Assembly (NCBI RefSeq): GCF_014641695.1
Contig: NZ_BMIF01000006.1
Span: forward strand, 124,001 to 188,000
Origin: Nitratireductor aestuarii
Lineage (GTDB): Bacteria > Pseudomonadota > Alphaproteobacteria > Rhizobiales > Rhizobiaceae
Direction of reading: 5' to 3'
Length of the DNA: 64,000 nucleotides
In this document: piece after piece, positions 52,333 through 59,292 of the stretch
Layout of the letters: every line of letters starts with the position of its first letter
How positions within the stretch are numbered: position 1 is the stretch's first letter
Notes under the pieces: generated by a model
Databases searched by the model: none
What the model saw: only the letters and a program-made list of their open reading frames with translations
What the model was told of the DNA's origin: nothing
Made by a program: the position numbers and the translations under genes

Positions 52333-53043
52333 TTACTCCTGATAAAGTTCGATCGTGTCGCCCTCGAGTATGTAGGCCGATGCGACTTCACTCGAACCAT
52401 CCACGAAGGAGAGATCCTTCGTTGCGGGCTGAACGCGCATCGTGCCCGTCACCGTAACGCCTTCAAACAAGGCTGTGGGCGCGTACGGGGAGGAAGACTT
52501 GAGGTAGACCACCTGGTTCGGCGGCGGCGGCGGCTCATGGATGCACGCCCCGAAATAGGGAACCAGCAGGAACTCGGTCGTCCCGTCCGGGTCGAAATCC
52601 AGCGGCAGCAGATAGCCGGAGATGGATATCCGCTCACCATCCAACTTCGGCTCGGTCAGGGTGCCGCGTCTCTCAACCTCCGCCGCCCATTTCTTGTACC
52701 GCTCGTAAAGATCATCGATATCGACGCCCTGCTTTTCGAGATCCTCTCTGGCGACGGCAACCCTGTTTCGGGCTTCCTCGCGCGCAGCGGCAACCTCTTC
52801 ACTTACGTCACCCTTGGGGTAGGCTTCCAGATAGAGGAGATTTCGCAATGCCTGCTGCTGGTCGAACGGTACATCTTCAAAGAAATTTTCCAGCGGTTCG
52901 GTTTGCGGAATCAACATCTCCCAATTCAGTTTGGTCGTGCTGACGCTGAATGCAGCGCTGCTGCCGAGGCAGAGTGCAGCCAGAATGAGACCAATGCGAC
53001 AGAGCATCGATCTCGCGTTGACGAGTAATCCTGCGTATTTCAT
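52333..53043 (-). CDS. DUF3299 periplasmic protein of a ZrgABCDE-like operon
   Basis: A 236-residue exported protein (signal peptide with core LILAALCLGSSAAFS). The C-terminal half has the DUF3299 pattern ISGYLLPLDFD, FLLVPYFGACIHEPPPPPNQVVYL and VTGTMRV, with a Cys-His pair (C-I-H) that may bind metal. In Vibrio cholerae a DUF3299 protein is encoded in the zinc uptake operon zrgABCDE with a DUF2796 protein and an ABC pair, the same set as here. Start overlaps the permease stop by 4 bp. Confidence 0.85.
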   Translation of the reverse strand: MKYAGLLVNARSMLCRIGLILAALCLGSSAAFSVSTTKLNWEMLIPQTEPLENFFEDVPFDQQQALRNLLYLEAYPKGDVSEEVAAAREEARNRVAVAREDLEKQGVDIDDLYERYKKWAAEVERRGTLTEPKLDGERISISGYLLPLDFDPDGTTEFLLVPYFGACIHEPPPPPNQVVYLKSSSPYAPTALFEGVTVTGTMRVQPATKDLSFVDGSSEVASAYILEGDTIELYQE

Positions 53044-54296
53044 GTCCTCACCATCATGCCGTCTGCAAGGGACGTCCTGTAAGCGTTGTAGGCCGGCAGC
53101 AAACCGGCCAGTATTCCGCCGACCAATATTGCCAGCAGCAACATGGCATCGGTCGTGGATGGAAGCTGAATGACGATGTCGATCCCGAACTGGCGATCGA
53201 TCAGCGGACGAGCCACCATCAGAACCGCATAGAGCGCGGCGGTGCCGATAGCGATGCCGGCCAGAGTAAGTAGCGTCGCTTCTCCGACCAAGAGTGCAGC
53301 AATCGTCCTCGGTCTCGCGCCCAGCGAACGCAGTATAGCGATCTCACGCCGCCTCTCGTTCAAGGTCGACAGGATCATCGCTGATAAGCCCAGCATTGAA
53401 GTCACGACAACCATCACGGACACACCCAGCAATGCGGTCTCGGCGGTGCCGACCAGGGCCCACATTTCCTGCAGCGCGAGTCCCGGCAGCACGGCCGAAA
53501 GCGGCTCGGCCCTGTACTCGTTGACTGCCCGCTGGAAGCTGATTACCTGGAGTCTCGACTTCAGGCCGATGATGGCCGCGGTAATAGCACTCGGCGGAAG
53601 CGACATTTGCCGCAGACGATCCGCCGAGGTGACCTGACCGGGGATCCTTGAACCAGACCGCCAGTCCACATGAATGGCCTCGATCGCCTTGAGACTCACA
53701 TGGAGGGATTTGTCTGCCGGCGTGCCAGTGCGTACCAAAATGCCGGATACCCGGAAGGGGAGGTCGTCATGCTGCGACCCGATAGAGCCGGCGCCATGCG
53801 CGAGGGTGATCTGATCACCGAGCGAATAGCCGAGCCGGCTTGCAACCTCTGAGCCGAGAACGACATCGAACAGGTCATCAAAAGGTCCGCCTGCCTCAAA
53901 CTTCAGGGTTTGGCCGCGACGATATTTCAGATGCTCGAAATAGTCCGTGGTCGTTCCGATGACCCGATAGCCACGATGGCTGTCGCCAAGCGAGAGCGGA
54001 ATGGCCCAGGCCACCTCTTTTCGCGAGACAATGTCTTCATAGCTGCGCCACGTGACGTTGTTGGTGGCATTGCCGATGCGAAAGACGGAGTAAAGAAGGA
54101 GCTGCATGCCCCCTGACCGCGCACCGATGATCACATCCGCGCCGGATACGGTTCCGGCAAAGCTGTCTCTTGCTCCGCTGCGCACCTTTTCGACACCCAG
54201 AAGCAGCATGACGCTGACCGAAATCGCGAGGATCGTCAGCAGAACCGTGATCCAACGGTTGCGCAGGGACTGCAAAGCAAGGCGGGCAATGATCAT
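53040..54296 (-). CDS. MacB/FtsX-type ABC permease (ZrgC-like)
   Basis: A 418-residue permease with the FtsX/MacB layout: one N-terminal span (about 17-35), a long periplasmic MacB-PCD domain (about 40-285) and three C-terminal spans (about 293-315, 345-370, 385-405). LNERRREIAILRSLGARPRTI is the conserved coupling helix after the second span. It works with the overlapping LolD-like ATPase. Such transporters usually act mechanically on periplasmic partners rather than moving solutes; here the partners would be the DUF2796 and DUF3299 proteins. Confidence 0.9.
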   Translation of the reverse strand: MIIARLALQSLRNRWITVLLTILAISVSVMLLLGVEKVRSGARDSFAGTVSGADVIIGARSGGMQLLLYSVFRIGNATNNVTWRSYEDIVSRKEVAWAIPLSLGDSHRGYRVIGTTTDYFEHLKYRRGQTLKFEAGGPFDDLFDVVLGSEVASRLGYSLGDQITLAHGAGSIGSQHDDLPFRVSGILVRTGTPADKSLHVSLKAIEAIHVDWRSGSRIPGQVTSADRLRQMSLPPSAITAAIIGLKSRLQVISFQRAVNEYRAEPLSAVLPGLALQEMWALVGTAETALLGVSVMVVVTSMLGLSAMILSTLNERRREIAILRSLGARPRTIAALLVGEATLLTLAGIAIGTAALYAVLMVARPLIDRQFGIDIVIQLPSTTDAMLLLAILVGGILAGLLPAYNAYRTSLADGMMVRT

Positions 54297-55018
54297 CTGT
54301 TGCTGCCTTCAGTTTTTGAGACTGTCAGGATGTCAGCGAATTCGACGACCCTTGTGAAATGTTGCGCCAGGCGTCGGTCGTGGCTGACCATGATCAGCGT
54401 AGCGCCGCTGGCGTCAACCTGATCAAACAGCAGGTCGAGGAAATCCTGCTGCCGGTTCTCGTCGAGAGCCGATGTGGGTTCGTCAGCGACAATGATCTCG
54501 GGCGAGCCTATGAGCGCCCGCGCAGCCGCAACGCGTTGCTGCTGTCCAACGCTCAGAGTGGCGGCCTTCTGCCTGCCAATATCTCCAGGAAGGCCCAGGC
54601 TCGTCAAGAGCCGGCGGGCTTCACTCTCCAGGCCCCCGGCAGCCACGGTACGCGCGCGACGCGCCGGGGCGAAGTTGAGCGGCAGCAGAACGTTGTCGAT
54701 GACGGAGCCATAGGGAAGAAGATTGAACATCTGAAAGATAATGCCGAAATGTTCTGCCCGGAACTGGTCACGACCGCTGCCATGCAATTCATTGAGCGGT
54801 TGCCCCAGGATCTCCACGCTTCCGGCCTGGGCCGAAGCGATGCCGGTCAGCAGGCTGAGCAGCGTTGACTTCCCGCTACCCGAGGGGCCGAGCAGAAGCA
54901 GACGCTCGCCGCGCGGCACCTGAAAGGCGCCGATTGATAAGGTGAATGAATTTCGCGTATTCCACCGATATTCGACACCGCGCAAATTCACGGCGTCGGC
55001 TAATGCGTGCGCTTCCAC
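54293..55018 (-). CDS. LolD/MacB-type ABC ATPase (ZrgB-like)
   Basis: A 241-residue ATPase: Walker A GPSGSGKST, Q-loop FQMFNLLPYGSVIDNVL, signature LSVGQQQRVAAARAL, Walker B IIVADEPTSALDE and the H-loop MVSHD. LSVGQQ instead of LSGGQ is a common LolD/MacB variant. I chose the GTG at 55018, preceded by GGAAAG and one base after the stop of the DUF2796 gene; the upstream ATG at 55081 would lie inside that gene. It overlaps the permease gene by 4 bp. Confidence 0.9.
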   Translation of the reverse strand: MEAHALADAVNLRGVEYRWNTRNSFTLSIGAFQVPRGERLLLLGPSGSGKSTLLSLLTGIASAQAGSVEILGQPLNELHGSGRDQFRAEHFGIIFQMFNLLPYGSVIDNVLLPLNFAPARRARTVAAGGLESEARRLLTSLGLPGDIGRQKAATLSVGQQQRVAAARALIGSPEIIVADEPTSALDENRQQDFLDLLFDQVDASGATLIMVSHDRRLAQHFTRVVEFADILTVSKTEGSNR

Positions 55019-55019
55019 A

Positions 55020-55601
55020 CTATCTTTCCATATACCGGAAATTGCGGGACACGGCCAAGGCGACCTCTCCGTTCTCATCAATGAACGTTACGTTGAGATC
55101 GTGGGCGTCGCGGAAGCGATCAAAATAGCGGAAGTTTATCGACTGGGCCTGGGCAGCATCCACACAGGTGAAAGCGTAGTTGGCTCTGAATTCGCTGTGG
55201 TGATTTTCGTAGTCTTCGTCGGCCTCAGCCTCTGCCTCCTCATGCCCTTCCGTCTCGTTACCTTCTGCGACAAGCTCTGCTTCAGCGGAGGTGACGGTGC
55301 AGCCTGCGGACGGGGGCAACTCAAAGAGCGTCAGAGGTTCCTTGAGGTCGGCGAGCGCAGCCTCGACGGCTCTCTTCTGCCGGGTGGTGTCGGCTTCATG
55401 TTCGAACCCGACGATATCCATGCCGGGAGCAACGAACTCCATCTGAATTTCGTTGCCCTCGATGGCGACAATCAGATTTCCGATCCCATGGACGTGTGGA
55501 CCCAGCTCTCTCAGTTCGTCTTCTGTCTGTGCCAGTGCCGTCGAGGCAAGCATGACGAGGCCAGAAGTAAGTAAGGTCCTTGCGCAGTGATGAAATCGCA
55601 A
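55020..55601 (-). CDS. DUF2796 zinc-binding periplasmic protein (ZrgA-like)
   Basis: A 193-residue secreted protein (signal peptide cleaved near STALAQT). It has the DUF2796 start ELGPHVHGIGNLIVAIEGNEI with H-x-H, the block VGFEHEADTTRQK, and a central acidic, histidine-containing linker (GHEEAEAEADEDYENHH) suited to loose Zn2+ binding, then DLNVTFIDENG. ZrgA of Vibrio cholerae, in the same family, is part of a Zur-controlled zinc uptake system. It heads a four-gene operon with the ABC pair and the DUF3299 protein. I found no clear Zur box in the short upstream gap. Confidence 0.85.
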   Translation of the reverse strand: MRFHHCARTLLTSGLVMLASTALAQTEDELRELGPHVHGIGNLIVAIEGNEIQMEFVAPGMDIVGFEHEADTTRQKRAVEAALADLKEPLTLFELPPSAGCTVTSAEAELVAEGNETEGHEEAEAEADEDYENHHSEFRANYAFTCVDAAQAQSINFRYFDRFRDAHDLNVTFIDENGEVALAVSRNFRYMER

Positions 55602-55638
55602 CTTGGTATCTCCATACTGACATGATCAGAAGAGGCTA

Positions 55639-55664
55639 TGCGCAGGGGCCGCCGCCCCTGCGCA
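55639..55664 (-). terminator. strong hairpin between iclR and the zinc-uptake operon
   Basis: Perfect 10-bp arms TGCGCAGGGG (55639-55648) and CCCCTGCGCA (55655-55664) with a 6-base loop lie 12 bp beyond the iclR stop on the minus strand. The T-rich tail (CTCTTCT) is weak, but the stem is very stable. It should insulate the zrg-like operon from iclR transcription. Confidence 0.75.
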
Positions 55665-55675
55665 GCGCTTGTGGG

Positions 55676-56485
55676 TTAGACCATCCTGGACAATTCAGTG
55701 CTGATCTGTTGCGCCGTTTGGCGGACGAGCCGCGCGCAGAGTTCGTGGCTGCGCACGTCGTGGCGATAGACAGGCATGCTGACGCTGACCGCCCCAACGG
55801 GTTCCCTGAAGCGATTGAAGATCGGGCTGCCGAGGCAGCGGATATCCGGCTCATTCTCCTCATCGTCGAAGGCGAACCCTTGCTCGCGTGTGCGCTTCAA
55901 TTCCTCCAGCAGGCTCTCGGGTGTTGTGAATGTCTTGTCGGTATGACGCCTCAGGTCCAGGGTCTTGATAACTTCCACGAGCCGCTGATCTGGAAGGCCG
56001 GACAGCCACGCCTTGCCTACGGATGTGGAGTGAAGTTCGACCTGCGCCCCGATGCTGGTTTTCATCTGCACCCGGTTGGAGCCGACGAGCTTGTCTATGT
56101 AGACCATCCGGTTGTTGCTCGGCACCGCGAGGTGCACGGTTTCATCCGTTGCATCGCGAAGCGACACCAGAAAATCTCGCGCAATCGAGCGCAGGTCCGA
56201 GTCTTCCCAGGCCTTTGCTGCAAGCTGGAGGAGGCGTGGCCCCAGGCGAAACGTTCCGCTCTCTCCTGACTGGATGACGAGGCCCTCAGCAATGAGCGCG
56301 GAGACGAGGCGATAGACCGTTCCCCGAGGGAATGGAGCGCGCTTGGTCAGCTGGGCAATGTCCAATGTTCCTGGGGTGTCGGCAATGATCTGCAGCACCG
56401 TCATGAACTTCGAGAACGATGCCGCTCCTTGCACGTGAGTGGTCGATCTGAAATCGGCTTCGTCCTGGATATCACTACGGTCCAT
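55676..56485 (-). CDS. IclR-family transcriptional regulator
   Basis: A 269-residue IclR protein: N-terminal winged helix (about 20-85; LDIAQLTKRAPFPRGTVYRL) and a C-terminal GAF-like effector domain (about 100-265) with the family segments STSVGKAWLSGLPD, GFAFDDEENEPDIRCLGSPI and PVGAVSVSMPVY. AAGGAG precedes the ATG. Its promoter carries a TGGACA-N3-TGTCCA palindrome over the -35 box, so autoregulation is likely. The same site lies upstream of the sugar-acid dehydratase. Divergently transcribed are the DUF1330 gene and TRAP genes, the probable targets. Confidence 0.9.
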   Translation of the reverse strand: MDRSDIQDEADFRSTTHVQGAASFSKFMTVLQIIADTPGTLDIAQLTKRAPFPRGTVYRLVSALIAEGLVIQSGESGTFRLGPRLLQLAAKAWEDSDLRSIARDFLVSLRDATDETVHLAVPSNNRMVYIDKLVGSNRVQMKTSIGAQVELHSTSVGKAWLSGLPDQRLVEVIKTLDLRRHTDKTFTTPESLLEELKRTREQGFAFDDEENEPDIRCLGSPIFNRFREPVGAVSVSMPVYRHDVRSHELCARLVRQTAQQISTELSRMV

Positions 56486-56519
56486 GGCGTCTCCTTGCGC
56501 TTGACAACGGAATATTTGA

Positions 56520-56548
56520 ATAATACAGATTCATGGACAGTGTGTCCA
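56520..56548 (-). promoter_or_regulatory. iclR promoter with overlapping palindromic operator
   Basis: Read on the minus strand, -35 TGGACA (56548-56543) and -10 TATTAT (56525-56520) are separated by exactly 17 bases and each match the sigma-70 consensus in five of six positions. The -35 box is one arm of the perfect palindrome TGGACA-cac-TGTCCA (56534-56548), so a bound dimer would exclude RNA polymerase. Confidence 0.7.
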
Positions 56549-56689
56549 TATTGTAGTCACCTTGTTGAAAAGGTAATTCGTCGTACGGTCGAGGAGGATC
56601 AACGACACACTCGCGTCCACCAAACGTGACCGTGATGGCCGTCATATCACCCGCGCGATGCTGCGGGAAGTTCTACCGGGAGGAAGTAA

Positions 56690-56980
56690 ATGACCAAAAA
56701 GGGATACTGGGTTGCAATGGTCGATATTGCAGACCAGGAAGGTTATAAAGAATACATTGCCTTGAACAAGGCAGCTTTCGACAAGTACGGGGCGACTTTT
56801 GTTGTTCGCGCAGGAAAGAGCCAGGTTATGGAAGGCCCGGCCGCGAACCGCCTGGCAGTAATCGAGTTCAAGGACTACGAGACGGCTCTCGCCTGCTATA
56901 ATTCTCCGGAATATCAGACGGCTATCAAGGCCCGCGAGCCGCATGCCAAGGCACACCTGGCCGTGGTTGAAGGTGTTTAA
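56690..56980 (+). CDS. DUF1330 small dimeric ferredoxin-fold protein
   Basis: A 96-residue protein of the DUF1330 family: KGYWVAMVDIADQEGYKEYI at the start, then KYGATFVVRAGKSQVMEG and VIEFKDYETALACYNSPEYQ, the usual motifs. Members form small alpha/beta-barrel dimers of unknown reaction. GGGAGG precedes the ATG. It is divergent from iclR across 204 bp containing the operator, and 218 bp upstream of the TRAP genes, so it is probably part of the IclR regulon. Confidence 0.9.
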   Translation: MTKKGYWVAMVDIADQEGYKEYIALNKAAFDKYGATFVVRAGKSQVMEGPAANRLAVIEFKDYETALACYNSPEYQTAIKAREPHAKAHLAVVEGV

Positions 56981-57198
56981 CACCAAAATCATCGCTTAAA
57001 TTTCTTGTCGAACTTGTTCGAGGGGCCGTCATCTTACCCCTCCAGTGCTGTTCGACCGGATGAGCACAGCAGTTTTTCAATGGGCGATCGGGTGCTTATG
57101 CCCGACCGGCATGCTGGAAGCGCCCGCTAACGGTCCCGGATGCTTCTTAAACTGCGACAGGGATCGTTGCATACACCATAGCATTGATAGGAGCAGTC

Positions 57199-57744
57199 AT
57201 GCCCACTCCGCTAAAGTGGCTTTTCAAGGTTTTTGACACCCTAATCGTCGTCGGCATGGCCGTCATCAGCATTCTAGTCTTTTCAAATGTCGTACTGCGG
57301 TATGGCTTCAGCTCAGGCATTTCGGCAGCCGTTGAACTTTCCCGTGTGATCCTCGTCTGGGTCATTTTCCTGGGGGCAGTGGCGGGTCTGGCCAAAGGCG
57401 CACATCTCAGCGTCGACATTTTGATCGCGCGGTTGCCCCAAAAGGCGCGCTTCGTCTGCTTTCTTGTTGCACAAGGCCTGATGCTTTGGTGCTGTTGGCT
57501 CCTTGCACAGGGCAGCTGGGCACTTACCCGCATTGAATGGGGCAATGTTACCCCACTCACGGGACTTCCTGTTGGCCTCACTTACGCTGCGGGGCTCTTC
57601 GCAGCCGTCATGATGGCTCTAGTCATCCTTATCGAACTGTGGGGCGCGTTGCGCGGCACCCTGCCCAGCACATGGGGGGGAGCACATGCCCAGGAGGCCT
57701 CTATGGCCGTAGACCCCGCGCTAACTCAGGAGAAAATTCAGTGA
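57199..57744 (+). CDS. dctQ: TRAP transporter small permease DctQ
   Basis: A 181-residue protein with four membrane spans (about 12-34, 47-66, 84-105, 125-146) and the DctQ pattern VVLRYGFSSGISAAVELSRVILVWVIFLGA followed by LAKGAHLSVDILIARLP (given here in pieces). It forms the Q-M membrane unit of a tripartite Na+-driven importer. The ATG at 57199 has AGGAG six bases upstream; the TTG at 57184 is not needed. Its stop overlaps the dctM GTG (GTGA). No periplasmic DctP gene is present on either side, which is unusual. Confidence 0.9.
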   Translation: MPTPLKWLFKVFDTLIVVGMAVISILVFSNVVLRYGFSSGISAAVELSRVILVWVIFLGAVAGLAKGAHLSVDILIARLPQKARFVCFLVAQGLMLWCCWLLAQGSWALTRIEWGNVTPLTGLPVGLTYAAGLFAAVMMALVILIELWGALRGTLPSTWGGAHAQEASMAVDPALTQEKIQ

Positions 57745-59018
57745 GCGGTTTGGTATTTCTCGGCTCCCTCCTTGGTACGATCAGCATCGGGGTACCCATA
57801 AGCTTCGCGCTGATGCTGTCGGCGGTCGCGCTGATGATGCTGATGGGCAATGTAGATGCGCAGATACTGGCCCAGCGGCTGGTCAATGGCGCGGACAGCT
57901 ATCCACTGATGGCGATCCCATTCTTTCTTATCGCCGGTGAGCTCATGAATGCGGGTGGGCTCTCCCGCCGCATCGTGACAATGGCCCTGGCGCTGGTCGG
58001 TCACTTGCGTGGTGGCCTGGGTTACGTGGTCATCGGCACGGGCTTGATTATGGCCAGCCTCTCTGGATCCGCCATCGCTGATACGGCAACGCTGGCCGTC
58101 ATGTTGATCCCGCTTCTACGCAATGCAGGATACGATATTGACCGGTCCACGGGTCTGATCGCGGCGACGGGCATTATTGCCCCGGTGATCCCGCCCTCCG
58201 TCGGCTTCATCATCCTGGGTGTCACAGCCAATATTTCCATCATCGGACTGTTCATGGCTGGCATCGTGCCAGGAATATTGATGGGCTTGAGCCTGGTGGT
58301 CGCCTGGTGGTTCGTCTCGAAAAAGGAAACGGCGGCGGTTCAACCAAAGCTTCCGCGCAGAGATCTTCCGAAGGCTCTCATGACCGCCGGCTGGGCGCTG
58401 ATGCTGCCGGTCATTATCCTGGTCGGCCTGCGTTTTGGCCTGTTCACCCCCACCGAAGCTGGCGTCGTTGCCGCTGCCTATGCTCTGTTCGTTGGATTGG
58501 TGGTGTACCGCGAGCTGACGCCGCAGAAGCTATACCATGCATTGCTTGACGCGGGTCGCATGACAGCGGTGATCATGCTGCTGGTTGCAGCCTCCATGGT
58601 GACCGGCTTCATGATGACGATCACCAATCTGCCTGGTCAGCTCATCAGTCTTCTTTCACCATTCATAGATATGCCGATCCTCCTGATGGGCATGATCGTT
58701 CTGGCGATCTTCATCATTGGCATGGTGCTCGATTTTGCACCTTCGATCACCATCATGGTGCCGATCCTGTTGCCGCTCGTAAAGGCGGCGGGCATCGACC
58801 CGGTCTATTTCGGTGTCATGTTTATCATGACCGCTGCCGTCGGTATGATCACGCCCCCTGTAGGAACCGTTTTGAATACAGTGTGCGGGATCAGTCAGGT
58901 TTCGATGACATCGGCTCTAAAGGGCGTCTGGCCTTTCCTTATGGCCCAGATGATCCTGATCCTGCTGCTGGTCCTATTCCCGGCATTGGTAACCGTACCA
59001 GCGTCATGGTTCTACTAA
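57741..59018 (+). CDS. dctM: TRAP transporter large permease DctM
   Basis: A 425-residue, eleven- to twelve-span permease with the DctM/SiaM landmarks GVPISFALMLSAV (start), AIPFFLIAGELMNAGGLSRRIV (about 55-76), GSAIADTATLAVMLIPL and TGIIAPVIPPSVGFIILGV, and late PVGTVLNTVCGI. The start is a GTG overlapping the dctQ stop, with AGGAG upstream; the longer frame from 57537 is a shadow of dctQ. It mediates substrate and Na+ translocation of carboxylates such as sugar acids, which would fit the IclR-linked dehydratase and GguC. Confidence 0.92.
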   Translation: MSGLVFLGSLLGTISIGVPISFALMLSAVALMMLMGNVDAQILAQRLVNGADSYPLMAIPFFLIAGELMNAGGLSRRIVTMALALVGHLRGGLGYVVIGTGLIMASLSGSAIADTATLAVMLIPLLRNAGYDIDRSTGLIAATGIIAPVIPPSVGFIILGVTANISIIGLFMAGIVPGILMGLSLVVAWWFVSKKETAAVQPKLPRRDLPKALMTAGWALMLPVIILVGLRFGLFTPTEAGVVAAAYALFVGLVVYRELTPQKLYHALLDAGRMTAVIMLLVAASMVTGFMMTITNLPGQLISLLSPFIDMPILLMGMIVLAIFIIGMVLDFAPSITIMVPILLPLVKAAGIDPVYFGVMFIMTAAVGMITPPVGTVLNTVCGISQVSMTSALKGVWPFLMAQMILILLLVLFPALVTVPASWFY

Positions 59019-59055
59019 GCGTCAGAGTTCAAGTTGACCTCTGACGATGGACTAC

Positions 59056-59084
59056 GGCCTGCCGAAGAAGGGTTCCGGCAGGCC
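59056..59084 (+). terminator. hairpin after dctM
   Basis: Arms GGCCTGCCG (59056-59064) and CGGCAGGCC (59076-59084) with an 11-base loop lie 38 bp beyond the dctM stop and 209 bp before gspD. There is no T tract, so it may be a Rho-dependent or stabilising structure. Confidence 0.5.
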
Positions 59085-59292
59085 CCTGCGATCCCCCTCC
59101 TCAATGGGCAGGGGGTGCAGGTGGAAGTTGAACCCTGCGTCGGTTTGAGTGGCCGGGTTGGCCTCTGCTTTAACCAAACCGACAATGTTTCCGACGCTCA
59201 AGCGGAAGGCAGTGCTTTATGGTTGTCATGTGTTTAGCAGGACTGTACGTTTCCAAGCGAGTGAGGAGACGTGGGTTGGGTGGAGTGAGTAA

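Noticed and set aside
57008-57021. Palindrome TCGAAC-tt-GTTCGA upstream of dctQ
   Set aside because: Could be an operator, but it is short, occurs once and differs from the IclR-type site, so I did not annotate it.
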